Part shown: piece by piece, positions 45,061 through 57,448 of the stretch
Position numbering within the stretch: position 1 is the first letter of the stretch
Layout of the letters: each line of letters begins with the position of its first letter
Assembly: GCA_022829145.1 (NCBI GenBank)
Contig: CM040758.1
Coordinates: forward strand, 20,563,075 to 20,627,074
From: Albula goreensis
Lineage: Eukaryota; Chordata; Actinopteri; Albuliformes; Albulidae
DNA length: 64,000 nt
Direction of reading: 5' to 3'
The notes under the pieces: generated by a model
Told to the model about the DNA's origin: nothing
The model's database searches: none
The model's input: the letters and a program-made list of their open reading frames with translations, nothing else
Translations under genes and position numbers: made by a program

Positions 45061-46032
45061 ACGCCTGCATGACTTATTCACTCCCTCTCACTGCAGATTG
45101 CACTATCCATATGCATGAATTCGAAATGATAACTTTTCTGCAATTCCCTTCATACAGTGTCCCTGCCCTTCATTCAAAATGTATGACTTCTGTTTTAATT
45201 TCCAGCCCTCGCAGGTTGTTAAGCTAAAAGTCATAAAGGCCTTCAAAGTTGTGGAATTTAGAGTGTGTGTGATTCCACTGCAGATAGTGACATCACCTCT
45301 CTGGAGGTCCTCAGGCCTTATCACTTTCATATGTGACAGACTTCAACTTTTCAATGTAGACCTCGAAGCTGAAGATTTTTTCATGAAACTTTCAATTTCA
45401 TTCTTTTTTTTTTTTTTTTTAAATAAAACATTGACTGTGCGGCTTTGTGCTCATAGGGTATTGTTGAAAGCTTTGTACAGCTTTTGTCTTTTTAAAATGA
45501 ATGTAGTGTTATCATAGCTTCACTCAGAAGTAAAAGCTTAAAGTTAAGATGGGAGAAGAAAGATGAGATGGGGAAGTACAGTAAACTTAAGGCATACTTC
45601 TATCATGACAAATGAGATTTTTGATACCCCTAATGACTTTTTAGATAAGACAGAGGAAATGAGGCCCCTGGGAAGCTTTGGATCTATAAGGAATAATGCT
45701 TCACATCCATGTGCTCATTCCAAGGTCACTGAATTCCCTCTCTGTGCTGAGTCCCTGTGCTTTGGCCACTGCTGTCGCTTGCGTGTCAATGCCTGTTATA
45801 TCGAATTAGCACATGGTCCGATCCTCCAAATTACATTACACTGCATTACAACATAACCAGCCCAGTGTACTTACTTTTTATCAACTCGGGTGGTGTTTAT
45901 TTCAAGCTCTTTAGCTAAGCCAAAGAGAGAACAAAAATCTGTTAAATGTTTATCCTAAACTATAGATGTTTGTGTTTTCCCTTCCCTACTTTCAGGCAGC
46001 TTCTCTGGAGTGGTTCTTGCAGAAACGCCTTT

Positions 46033-46713
46033 GCACATGGGACCTGCCTCTTTATGTTACCGCAAGGAGAGCAGAGCGCCAGTGCAGAGCTCCGCCTCTT
46101 TACGATACCCCAGGGAGAGCAGAGCGCCAGTGCAGAGCTCCGCCTCTTTACGTTACCCCAGGGAGAGCAGAGCGCCAGTGCAGAGCTCCGCCTCTTTACG
46201 ATACCCCAGGGAGAGCGGAGCGCCAGTGCAGAGCTCCGCCTCTTTACGATACCCCAGGGAGAGCGGAGCGCCAGTGCAGAGCTCCGCCTCTTTACGTTAC
46301 CCCAGGGAGAGCGGAGCGCCAGTGCAGAGCTCCGCCTCTTTACGTTACCCCAGGGAGAGCGGAGCGTCAGTGCAGAGCTCCGCCTCTTTACGTTACCCAA
46401 GGGAGAGCGGAGCGCCAGTGCAGAGCTCCGCCTCTTTACGTTACCCAAGGGAGAGCAGAGCGCCAGTGCAGAGCTCCGCCTCTTTACGTTACCCCAGGGA
46501 GAGCAGAGCGCCAGTGCAGAGCTCCGCCTCTTTACGTTACCCAAAGGAGAGCGGAGCGCCAGTGCAGAGCTCCACCTCTTTACGTTACCCCAGGGAGAGA
46601 GGAGTGCCAGTGCAGAGCTCCGCCTCTTTACGTTACCCCAGGGAGAGCGGAGCGGCAGTGCAGAGCTCTGCCTCTTTACGTTACCCCAGGGAGAGCAGAG
46701 CGCCAGTGCAGAG
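46033..46713. repeat. Minisatellite, 48-bp unit, 14 copies
   Basis: The word AGTGCAGAGCT recurs at 46081, 46129, 46177 and every 48 bases up to 46705. Units differ at a few positions (GAGCAGAGC or GAGCGGAGC; ACGATACCC or ACGTTACCC; CAGGG or AAGGG). The array is GC-rich in an AT-rich region. Because 48 is divisible by 3 and the unit lacks stops in the three plus frames, long repetitive open frames run through it, encoding for instance LRLFTLPQGERSASAE units. These are probably not proteins. Confidence 0.97.
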
Positions 46714-46936
46714 CTGTTTAGGAATAAACATTACCAACATGCAGTGACTCAGATGGGAAGAATAACCAGAAGAGTAATGAACTTCATCTTACCCCCATAT
46801 CAGTGCTGTTCTAAAGTCAAACATTTCATGAGCACAACATTTAACCAGTCAACTAAGTGGGGGCCAAGCTGTACAATGTACAATAGAACATGTATGACTT
46901 ATTTTCGCTCATTGATATTTCTTGCAGGCATAACAC

Positions 46937-47128
46937 TTAATGCACTATTCTGTTTATTATCTTCACATTTATTTCACAATGCCAACTCCCATGGGGAATA
47001 TAGCCCATATGAAAGCAGACCTCCCACAAGACCACATGTAGACATAACTGCTGCATGTGCAGTTTCGCAACATTCTGTATTTTGAACACAGGGTCATAAT
47101 GAGGATCATTGGGAGTAAATTTTGTCAC
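46937..47128 (-). pseudogene. Possible piggyBac-type transposase relic
   Basis: On the minus strand the translated segment PNDPHYDPVFKIQNVAK resembles the NDPxYDxLxKIRP region of piggyBac-family transposases, and GYIPHGSWHCEINVK about 33 residues on resembles the later YIPxKPxKxGIKV segment with a shortened gap between. There is no intact frame for a transposase, and no terminal repeats or TTAA flanks were identified. Resemblance is from memory and may be chance. Confidence 0.3.
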
Positions 47129-48740
47129 TGATGAGATATCATGTTGCAGACTTTGAGTTATAGAAGTAAATGGGAGATGTTTTATTCATGAGGAGATTGA
47201 TATAGCTATGATGATTGCCTTCGGGCAATGTATGCGATGATCATTACAAAAAACCACAGCATTTGAACCCACTGGAGGTTGTATGCATCGGCCCATAATG
47301 CATTAGTTACTATGTGCACAACCATATAAGGGAACATTTGGCACATGGAGAAGTTCATTAACAGGAACCCATGGTGTGCTAGCACCCGCAGGTACATAGA
47401 GGGCCATGTACGATGATCTCTCATGTATTATGTAATAAAATATATATATTTTTTTATTCTTTAACTTTAAAATTCTGTTCTGGAAAAAACTAATCAGACA
47501 CAGACAGATTGCTAGTCTAGCTCAAAATTTTGGCTAACTCCTGTTTTTCATTTAATCTGGATGGAAAGAGTGACTAGCTGTTTTACATTTTGAATTACAG
47601 TTTTTTCCTGTTTCTACAGTTTTATTCTTTTATGTTATATAATGTTATAAATGTTATATCTTATTCAAATTTCATATCTTACTCCATAAATAGCATAAGC
47701 CTTATTGTATCTCATGGACAGCCCCGTGCGTACACACACAAACACAAGGATGAGCCAAATAAGAAGAGAAAGCATGGCACAATCTCCTAACTAATGTAAA
47801 CAACTGCCACAACAGCAGAGCAGCACAGTCTGTCAATCAGCCACTGGTGGCTCCAGGGCATTTATTTCCACCATGAAATCTGGGGGATAATAGTTGATTG
47901 TGGGTAGAATATATCAATCCCTCAGTGCAGGAGACAGGCTGGTCTCTTAGACGCTGTGGTACAGGTAACTGAGAGGAACAGTGAGAGATGAGATAATAGA
48001 AAAGGCAGGCACAGGCTCTGTTGTTGAGGAGAGGCTCTAGGATAATGAGGGTATGCTTCTTTGGGTCCTTCATGAGGTGTGAAGAAACCTGACATGAAAA
48101 CAGAGAAGCCATAAGACTGGCCGAGACAGACTTCCTCCTTTAAATGGGGAAAAAGTCACATCTTATTTTTGTCATGGAAGACAGAAACTGTTTTTGTACA
48201 CAAAGTATTTTCATACATTGCTAATGAGTTTAGTGCATTACTCTGTATTTTCTCACAGATATGCCTCACAGCATATCCATCAGAGAGAGGGGCCCTGGCT
48301 GCGAGAGCAGAGGAGGGAAATATCAAAGTGCATCTGGCAGTCTCGGTGGGAGATGTAATGAGACAGAGCTTCTCTCAGTGGCTTCCACCCTCAAATCATG
48401 TCACGGCTCTCTAAATATGTGAGACTATTCAAACACACCCCAGCTACACCTGCAGTTCAACGGTTAAAGAACATAGTGTAGAAGTACCAGATACTGTCAC
48501 AAAAAGTATCTCTGAGAGATGGTAGTGGATCACCTTGCTAACACCATCTAGTGGTGACACAAAGCTACTGTCATGTGCTTAAGGGAGTCCAGTCAGGGGA
48601 AGACTTGGGACAGCCGAGTCTGTATGATTGCTTGATTACAATACACAGGAATCAGACTATTTAAAATCTGTCATTGTGAGCACTAATCTAATGAAAGAAT
48701 ACAGAAAAAACACCCATGATGGCTGTGAGAGCCAAACATT

Positions 48741-48768
48741 TTAATTACATTATGCTATGCATAATTAA
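48741..48768. promoter_or_regulatory. POU/homeodomain-like palindrome
   Basis: ATTATGC (48749-48755), TAT, GCATAAT (48759-48765) is a perfect inverted repeat flanked by TTAATTAC and TAA. It resembles paired octamer half-sites for dimeric POU factors. Binding is unproven. Confidence 0.3.
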
Positions 48769-49089
48769 ACACAGTTAAAATGAATATGCAGACAGGGAAT
48801 GCCACTTTCAGTGAAAAATATACAGCAGCGAGTAAGTGTTTGTGAGAGCAGAGCTGGGGGGTTCGGTGGTGTTTTGTGATGTTCTCTGAAACATTCTCTG
48901 CAGTACAGCTTTTATAAGGCTGCCTCAAATTCAGTGGCCTCCCAAGAGGACTTCAAAGCCAACATGCTTTCAGTGGGATCATAAAACATGGCAGCAGGAT
49001 ACTCATTAAGCGCAATGAAGCCATGGCTTTGAGCATGCAATATTGGTCATTTTATGATGATTTAAAAAGGAAAATAGTGTTAAAATTGA

Positions 49090-49340
49090 GAGGGTATAGG
49101 AGGGCCGCTGCACAGATCTGATCAGCCTGTGAAGTGGAACCCAAAAGGTCAGATCAGAATGAGGAGCATTTAACATCCCTCACATACTGCAATTTCCTCT
49201 CTGACCATTCATATCGGATTCAATTAGCTGTGCGTAACCTTTGACGTATCTTCAACGAGGTCACATGTTCCATTTTCCAGCTGCCATCTATCCGCTTAAT
49301 CAAGCTCCCCACTACATTTATCAACCTTTGAAAGTGATGA
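49090..49340. promoter_or_regulatory. Candidate conserved non-coding element
   Basis: Complex, repeat-free sequence with TTCAATTAGCTGTGCGTAAC near 49219, CCGCTTAATCAAGC near 49292 and GGTCAGATCAGAATG near 49147. No coding frame is present. Confidence 0.22.
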
Positions 49341-52300
49341 CTTTAAACACCAAAAAAATAAATAGTCATGAAAAATAAATAAACACACTTCCAATATTCC
49401 TCATTTATGCATATATATCACATCAGACAAAATGCAGACTTACTGTAGGTCATTGGAGCCTGCTGTGTCTCTGAGAAATTGTTTATGCTAAGCCAGACTG
49501 TTTGTAGTGACAAAAAGAAATAATTTATTTTGTCAGAGGCAATATTTTATCCAGCATAATTGTTCCATTAACTATATAATATTAAATCAGCATGAATGTT
49601 TTGAAGGAACATTCTAATATCATGTAGCTTCTTAAAGGACTTGCATACCAGTTAGCAAAACCACCCCCATTAACAGACTGACAACAAGAACTGAGAAATA
49701 ACAGCTGATGCGATGGACTTACAATTGCAATTGGACATTACTCAGCTGGGGGACTTTGAGGAACTAAAAAAGCAGAGGGACTTAATGATGTAAAAAAAGA
49801 GAAATGTTTTCCTCCTATGATATTCAGTATCAATGTGGCTTCTTTATCATATCCATGACCACTGCTGTACACTTAGATACAGTGTTAATTAAGCAGGCGC
49901 TTTGGTATTGAGTGTAAATAACACAATCCTGAGATCTGTTGAAACAGGCAGAGAAAAGCACCAGCTGAAAGGATCTCTCTCTTCCTCGAAAGAAGGACTC
50001 CGTTCCTCTGTGAATCTGTCACTCTCTGATATGTACCCATGTGGTACAGTAGGAAACAAATAAGGACAGTGTCATTCCAGTTTGCTGGTGTGGGAAGGCT
50101 GACAGCTGATGCTCTGTGTGCAGGAGAGCAGATTGCCGCAGATGGACCAGAAAGCTGTGACTCTCCTTCAGGAAGAGACAAAGTGCCATTTTTCAATGCT
50201 GCACAGCCAAAGCGGTCACCTTAAGGCTTTCCTCAGATACTGTTCAAAACATTCATCTTTGCTATTTAGAAATGAAAAGTCACATGTAATATCCACATGT
50301 ACAATCACTGTTGTTGTGTCACTGGCAAATAAACGCAGAGGTCACATGGTTATTTTATGCATTACACATCCTAATGTCTGCATTTGAATTGCAGAGATGT
50401 AAAAAAATGTAATGTACAATTCAAAAACACTACTACTTGTAATACAAAACAAATATGGCCCAATGCATTTATAAGCAGACATAGCTTACCAAAAATGTTA
50501 TCTATCAACTTGACAATGAGATTACATAAGAGTGGCCATATTAAATTTTTTATCAGTGTGAACCATACTGGAACAAATTGTGTCAGCTACTTTCAGAATT
50601 GCTATGATAATGAAAAAGTACATATGTCATCCATTTGAAAACAAAATCGTGGATGGTAATTATGCTCACAGGAGTAACTGGTAATTCATTTTAATTATGA
50701 ATACTAATGCTGGGACAAAAGGTTAAGTGACGATGAATTCCCACAATGTTTTCATTCAGAATAACTAATTGACATGCCATAACAGTCTTTGAACTTTCAC
50801 CTGATGCCCAGTAAAGCAGGTGTTTCAGAGCAGTGGTGCATGACTTCACATTCAAAATCGGCCAGTGTGTGTGATGGATTTTGTTCCAACCAATTTTCCT
50901 GATGGTGGTACGTACCATCGATGGCAGAATCTTGCTTTTGACCAAATACATTTATTCATTTTCTCCAAGGATACACAAGCATGAGTCTTATCAACAACTC
51001 TCTTGAAGTGGGACCCACAGGACTTAAAATAAGAAAGTGGGCTCTGTGATAACTTACTAATAAATTTTGATCAAGGGCAATTGCTTAATTAATTAAGGAA
51101 GAACCATCCTTAAGGGAATGAGAATAATGGGTCAATAATGTTTCTCCCCAGTTCCCCAACCAGAAGAATAACCTATTTATAATTTTTTTAAAGGCCTAAA
51201 GGACATGAAGCACAAAGTAAAATGTAAGTAGCTAACATTTAGGTCACAAAGTTAACAACACTTTAACAAACTTAAAATAATTGGTGCTGAAACTTAATAT
51301 CACCACAAAACAAATAAAAAATACCACAAATACATTTTTAGAACAAAGATGTTTGTACAGTGCCTCTACCTGTTTGGCCATTCATTGGCATTTCATAGCA
51401 CCCTCTGCACCTACATCAGTCTGAGAGCTCAGGACCACGCCCTCAGGGCCCTCTCCTGTGAGACACGCCCCTGAGTCTCAGATACCTGAGTGCTGCTGCT
51501 GTTTACAGCCCAAGACTAATCAACACACTGTGCTGCAGTGTTTCTCATGGAAGATTTATCACATGATTATGGTAACCATCACAATACTCTGAAGATTAAA
51601 CCACATACTACTGTCATTTTTAAAATTTTTTTTTTTAGTTTTCCACTTTCTGTAAGCAGGGATATGTATTATTCATGGGAGAGTACAAAGCATGATATGT
51701 CATCTCGAAGAGAAATTCAATAAACCTTTGAACAGCCGAGTCATACATGTTCCATGCAGGGAAGCCAGGACAGTTTTGGAAGCATAATTCAGCTTCGCAT
51801 TCCACACCGGAGGTCAGCCAATCAGTGGAGGTTAAGCTGATGTAACACTCTGTTCAAAGACCACTACAGAGCACCTCACCAAGCACTTCACCAAGTGATC
51901 CCACAATATGGTACAAAACTATATACTTTGATGAATACATTTGAAATTTAAAGTTTTGAGTTTCGAGATTAGATAATGATAAAACTACAAACAGATGAGA
52001 GAACAGGCACATAGACATGCAAAAAATATAAAAATCACTAGATAAACTGGAAAATTGAAAATTAAATGTGAAAATAAAATGATTAAAAGGTCTGCCCTCC
52101 ATTGAAATTTAAAATTACCCAGATATTTCTCGGTTTATTTCCACAATAAAAGCATACCATAAAAGAGTAACCTTCAGCAATTGCAACTGACATACACAGT
52201 ACACAATGAATCCAATCATATCAAAGAGAACAGGCACATCAATGTCGCTCACTTCACCTCAGCGCTCACCTGACATAACTCAAACAGCGGCATAACTCAG

Positions 52301-54289
52301 CAAACTGATACAGTACAGCTAAAATAGGACAATTCCTATTACACCCCCAAAATATTCTTAACATGTTTGTTTTCGTTTTCTCTCTTCTTTGCCTTGCGGT
52401 CACAGTTTTGGTGCCACTCAAGTCAATAAAGTACTTATGGTACCTTGTAACCTGTATATGCAGACAGGCACATCTAATGCCCAAACCCTCCACAAAACTG
52501 GATCAAACACCAAGGGAGTTGATGGGAAATGTGTACGGATCTGCAGTATTGTGAAATTCATGTTTGGAAATGCAATCTGGCATGGCTGGGTGTGGCCAGG
52601 GACAAAAATTCATGCCAAGTGTCACACTAGTGTACCCAAGCCTGTCTGTGCAGAACAAAAGGACATGACAGGACAACACGCCGGGCTGCCCAGCTAAAGC
52701 CAGAACCCCGGGCCAAAGGGATGCAATCCGTCTGCCAAAAAAAAGCTAAAGCCATGAAGCTGCATGACAAAAATTATGCCAATTCTGAGCTGGAACACGC
52801 TCTGGAAAACGTCCAAAAAATATAACAATGCTAACTGGTCTCTAACAAAAGGAAAAATCACAAAAGAAACACAAATAACACTCATTTTATATAGATTTTA
52901 AATTGCTAGTATAATAGTCATTGTTAAAGCAATAACAATTCAGCAAATTTTGGTCAAAATAACAAAAACTGGCAAGACAGTAACACAGCCCTCACTGTGC
53001 CCTGTGCTGCAAATTCCCACTTATTCCAGTTTTCACATGGGAAATTTCTCCATGTTAGTGATGTCGTTTTATAGTGTAGAATCATCTCTTGCTTTTAATG
53101 TGAAGCCAAAAGAATATATTCATTCATTAATCATAAGGTTTATTATAAAGTAATATTGGTAAATGTTCACAAACTAATAACTTTGTCCAGGTGTTAGAGC
53201 TAACAGCTTCATAGGAACTAGTTTATATGACGATTCCACCATTGTTTCCTCTTCGAATGAAAGCAGAGAAAATAAATAGTGGTAGAAACTGCAAGTAAAC
53301 TAAATGTCCTTTTCTTCATTATTTCAAACAGTAGAAGAAAAATACCAAGTCCACCCACGATATATAACCATAAAAATGTTTTCTTTTTTTATATCTGAGA
53401 AATTCTTTTGGAAATGAGAAAGGACCATGTGCTAAGGGCAGCAAAAAGTACAAGTAATTCCATCTGCAGATCATGGCCATAAGTGAACGAAATTTTAGCA
53501 AAATCATGCAATGCTCTCAAAAGTTAATGATTATGCCAAACAGCCAGAAAGAGGAAAAATAGCTTCAGGCAGAGATTTCTTAGTGATTATGAAAGGTTGC
53601 TGCACCCAATTAAAGTATAATAATGATGATAAAACACTCAGAGTGTGTGTGTTCTTCACTGTGTGACTGTGCATCACAGCGCATCCCCCATATTTGATGA
53701 ACACTTCCCTCACCTGTCTCACCTGTCAGGTAGAAGAGACAGATCCACAGGAAGAGCTTGGGAAACAGATGGCTTGCCTGACAGAGCAGTAAACCCTGCT
53801 TTGTGCTGAGGGCTGTCCTCCACCGCCTCTCACAACAGGCTCATAAATACCATCCAGGATGCACCCGAGCACATTATTGCGCAGCACTCGCTGTCAACAG
53901 AAATCGTGACACAACCCCCCCTAAGGTCACATGGTAATGTCTCCAGGTGCACATAAGGGCAGAGGGTGTCAGGTGAAACCAGGAAGTGCGCTGATTCCAA
54001 ATGGCATTTTCTCCTTTTCCGCCCACCACATGAAAATTCACATGCTCCAGTGACCACTGCCCTCCTGGAAATGTTTGCTCCTGTCACTGTTTGTTGAGTG
54101 GAAAACGAACACAAATAAAAATGGCTGATTTCAAAAAATACAGTGTGGGGATGAGGCTTAAAGCAACAGGAAACTTTTCAAATCATACATAACACTGAAC
54201 ATTCATGGAGAGGATATTAATATAACATTGACTATATGCTCGTCAGAGTGAGCAATAACTTGTTCCCCAATGAATCCTCATCCACCTTT

Positions 54290-55010
54290 CCCCTGTTAAA
54301 TGAAAGGATAATTAAAGGACAATTCATTATAAAGGGGCCTCCTCAACCTAATTTGAGAGATTATTTTTTGGAAATTCTGAGTTAAGCCATTTGTTAATAT
54401 GCCATTAAGTATGGGTAAGTGACAGGAGGGTGACTATGAATAGTTAGAGAGGCCTGCTAGATCTAAATTACAGCCCTGAAGGGGGCGGGGTGGGGGGGGG
54501 GGGGAATGAGGGGGATCCTCATTTGTTTCATCTTAATGGCTGCAGGGACACTTCCTTTCAAGCCAGTTACTGTGAAACTTCAAGTCAGACTTCTGTGACT
54601 TACAGCTTTGTCTGGTCTTTCATCTGAGTTTATGCTGCTCGAACTCATTTACTCTTGGGCAAAATTCAACTTCAAAGTGGTCACATGTTTTATACCATGG
54701 AGTGTATCAGCATTATTGCTGACGGAGAACCCCAGTATATCATGGCAACAAAATGTCCCTGAGATGCTGCAAAATAATTGTTATTGAATCTTTATTACCG
54801 TGGGCTGATGTGTCCTCCTCCTCTGTGTTGATGCTGCTGCATTCATTTAATTTCTTAATTAATTTCTAAAAAGGCAAGGTGATGATGCTCGAAAATCAAA
54901 GACTTTGATCATTGGCTGATGTTTTTTAAAATCAGCTGTTAATGTCCAGAATCAATTGGTGGCTTTACATGATTAATTCATTAACATATATCTAAATGCT
55001 CTCTATGTAA
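54290..55010. promoter_or_regulatory. Candidate conserved non-coding elements around a G-run
   Basis: Two repeat-free AT-rich blocks (about 54300-54420 and 54830-55010) dense in homeodomain words such as TTAATTAATTTC, TCAATTGG and GATTAATTCATTAA, separated by a G-rich run at 54481-54504. No coding frame is present. Conservation with other fishes is not tested. Confidence 0.25.
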
Positions 55011-57230
55011 AATTACCTTGAAGGCAAATTACATCAAATAAACGCACAACCCCAGGGACATCTATTCAACAGTCCTTTAAATTAAATATGTCTGGAAAGT
55101 TAAACAGGTACTGAAAAGAACCAATGTCATCCTATTTGACAAATGCATCTAGGATTGCAACATGCTCAGGTGGCCCTCTATGGGAGGTTTAAGGTCCCTC
55201 AGAGCACAAATAACAACAAAACTCAAAGGCGTTCAACAAACAAAATTCTTGAATCCCATTGAAAGTTGCTGAAAAGCTCAAAACTGTGGCCATCAAGACA
55301 TAATTTCACTGGTTTGCATAATTTGACATAACAATACATTCAACCAGACAAAAAAGGAAAAGAAAAAAAAACCCAAAGTGTGTTATCTGCCCCCCAACCA
55401 GCAAGCTAAAGACTGTCATCCTTATAATTTTAAAAAATGACTGCCTCCCAGTCCCATTCCGGGTCTGGCCGCTGTCTGAAAGGACAGATGGACATTTTGA
55501 TGGTACTCCTGCACAGATGATTGCAGAGAACAGCATGGTGTGCGCACTCACTCAGTGACCTGGCTCTCTTCAGCCCCAGACCGAAACCACTCCTGCCTCT
55601 GTGTGAAAGAGCCAACGACTCCCTCAGCAAAACCAGCACAAAGGGGTAATGACCTGATCACCTCAACCACTAACACCCGCATAGAGAACAACATAGGATT
55701 CACTGCTCAGTTAGGAAGCCACCAATCTCCCAGGCCTGAGACACAGAAAGAAATCACTCGATTTCAGCAACTATTCACTGATGGCAATTTAGTTTACTTT
55801 TGAGGAGATAAATTACATCTTAATACAAAAACGCTTTTGGGCATATCACCCGGCTAATGATGACTTGAGGACAAAACGCCTTTGAACAGTGAACCATAAC
55901 CCCACAGGTCCTTTGCGTCTCTCACCAAGAAGTACCAAAGACAAACTTATTATATCTCCCACCACACCAGCTTTTCCATCGATAGATGCATCCCTGAGTC
56001 AATGGATGACTGGAGTAATGGCCTTAACAGTCACCCTGACACTCAAACTTTATAAAAACTTTGTCACATGGACCATTTCAAAATTACACTCTATACCCAA
56101 AGATGCCATTTTCCTTTGGAATCTCAAAACGCACACGTCTGACTCATCAGTCGGCACTGTAAACACTCCCCATGGCACTGAACAGAGTTAAGATAACACA
56201 TTCTGGCTCAATATCACTGCAGCGTTATTTAAGATCCAGGGCCACAGCGCTCACCTCTCCTCTGCCACCCAGAATATGCTGAGATGTGCGAAAGCAAAGG
56301 TACAATGGAATCAGAATTATTATATATAACCATATATGAAAAAATACAAAGTTCAAAGATGCAGCAATGGCAGTTGTGGGTGTGACCTCTTGGACTCAGG
56401 GAAATGGCCTAAAGTTGAGGGAAAAGGGGGAAAAAAGTGGTTTATAAAAAAGAGCGTGGTGAAACAAGCAGAAAAAGTACTTGAGAAATGTAACATTGAG
56501 CTGCCTAGGCAGTGATAGGACTACAGCAGCATACAGAAAAGACGCACAGGCTTGATATGTGGCTTTGAGTGTCGATGGAGAGAGTCCTGCCCTGTTAAGT
56601 GTGACGGCCTACTGCAATCTGGAATGCCTAGCGATAATGAGGCGGCAGCAAGGACAGATCTCAGCAAAGCCACAAACCACAGCCCGTCATTGGGACCAGT
56701 GGGGTCAGCACTGTAGGCTGCAGGCATGGGGCAGATTTATAGTGCTGGGGGTGGAAGTAGGCAGTGAGAGAAATGTGGGCTAATGGGGTACATTCAGCCC
56801 CCACAGTGGGACTAGGGTCACCTGAGTTACTGTTTTGTGACAAATGTACTTTGCAATGGCCCATGCACATCACACACTGACAAAAGAGAAAAGGGTGGGA
56901 TGTAATTTGGACAGCACCACTATGCCAGGCCTCCTTATGTCCGTGGCAGAGAAATGGTGACAGACTCGAGGGAGAAGGGAGCACGGCAATCCAAAAGCGA
57001 TCCAGTAGAAACTGGCCATAAACATTCAACTCAAACAAGCAAAACAGGAGAAAAACTGAGTTAAAAACCCTTCATACACAGAAACCCGTGTGTAGCCCCT
57101 GCCGCTCAGCACTAAATGAATGCTGTCGTGGTTCGCTATACTTGCAACTTCCTTAATCACAAACGTGCCCCAGCTGCCTGCTCCCGCTAGGGCAGATGAC
57201 AATCCACCAGTTCCCATACAATGTGCCACG

Positions 57231-57448
57231 CCCACATTGACACACCCACATTGGCACGCCCACATTGGCACGCCCCCATTGGCACACCCATATTGGCATG
57301 CCCACATTGGCATGCCCACATTGGCACACCCACATTGGCACGCCCACATTGGCACGCCCCCATTGGCACACCCACATTGGCACGCCCACATTGGCATGCC
57401 CACATTGGCACACCCACATTGGCATGCCCACATTGGCGCGCCCACATT
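57231..57448. repeat. Minisatellite, 14-bp unit, 15.6 copies, with higher-order structure
   Basis: The unit CCCACATTGGCACG starts at 57231 and repeats every 14 bases to 57448. Variants at the last bases (CACG, CACA, CATG) and the fourth base (CCCCC) recur in the same order in units 2-7 and 8-13, giving an 84-bp higher-order repeat with two differences. On the minus strand nearly every unit carries GCCAATG, a CCAAT-box word. Long Cys/Trp- and His-rich open frames through it arise because the unit lacks stops. Confidence 0.97.

Larger units (their letters stand above)
35740..46040. other. Gene-free interval with simple repeats
   Basis: No frame with coding character was found on either strand. 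Contents are the repeats and hairpins listed separately, an A/T-rich background, and several non-repetitive stretches of possible regulatory nature (around 38820-38890 and 44750-45060). In human the region beyond LRPAP1 is likewise gene-poor up to ADRA2C; the intronless ADRA2C coding region is not present in this window. Confidence 0.5.
46714..57230. other. Gene-free interval
   Basis: No supported gene. It contains the possible transposase relic above, a POU-like palindrome at 48741-48768, homopolymer runs (G-run at 54481-54504, T-run near 51628), and several non-repetitive stretches, of which 49090-49340 and 54290-55010 look most like regulatory DNA. Confidence 0.5.

Noticed and set aside
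46033..46713. Regular repeats considered as a CRISPR array
   Set aside because: Units are directly tandem with no unique spacers, and the genome is vertebrate.
45946..47085. 379-codon open frame on the plus strand
   Set aside because: Most of it is the 48-bp minisatellite, which is stop-free in all plus frames. No splice context or recognisable domain; listed as a repeat instead.
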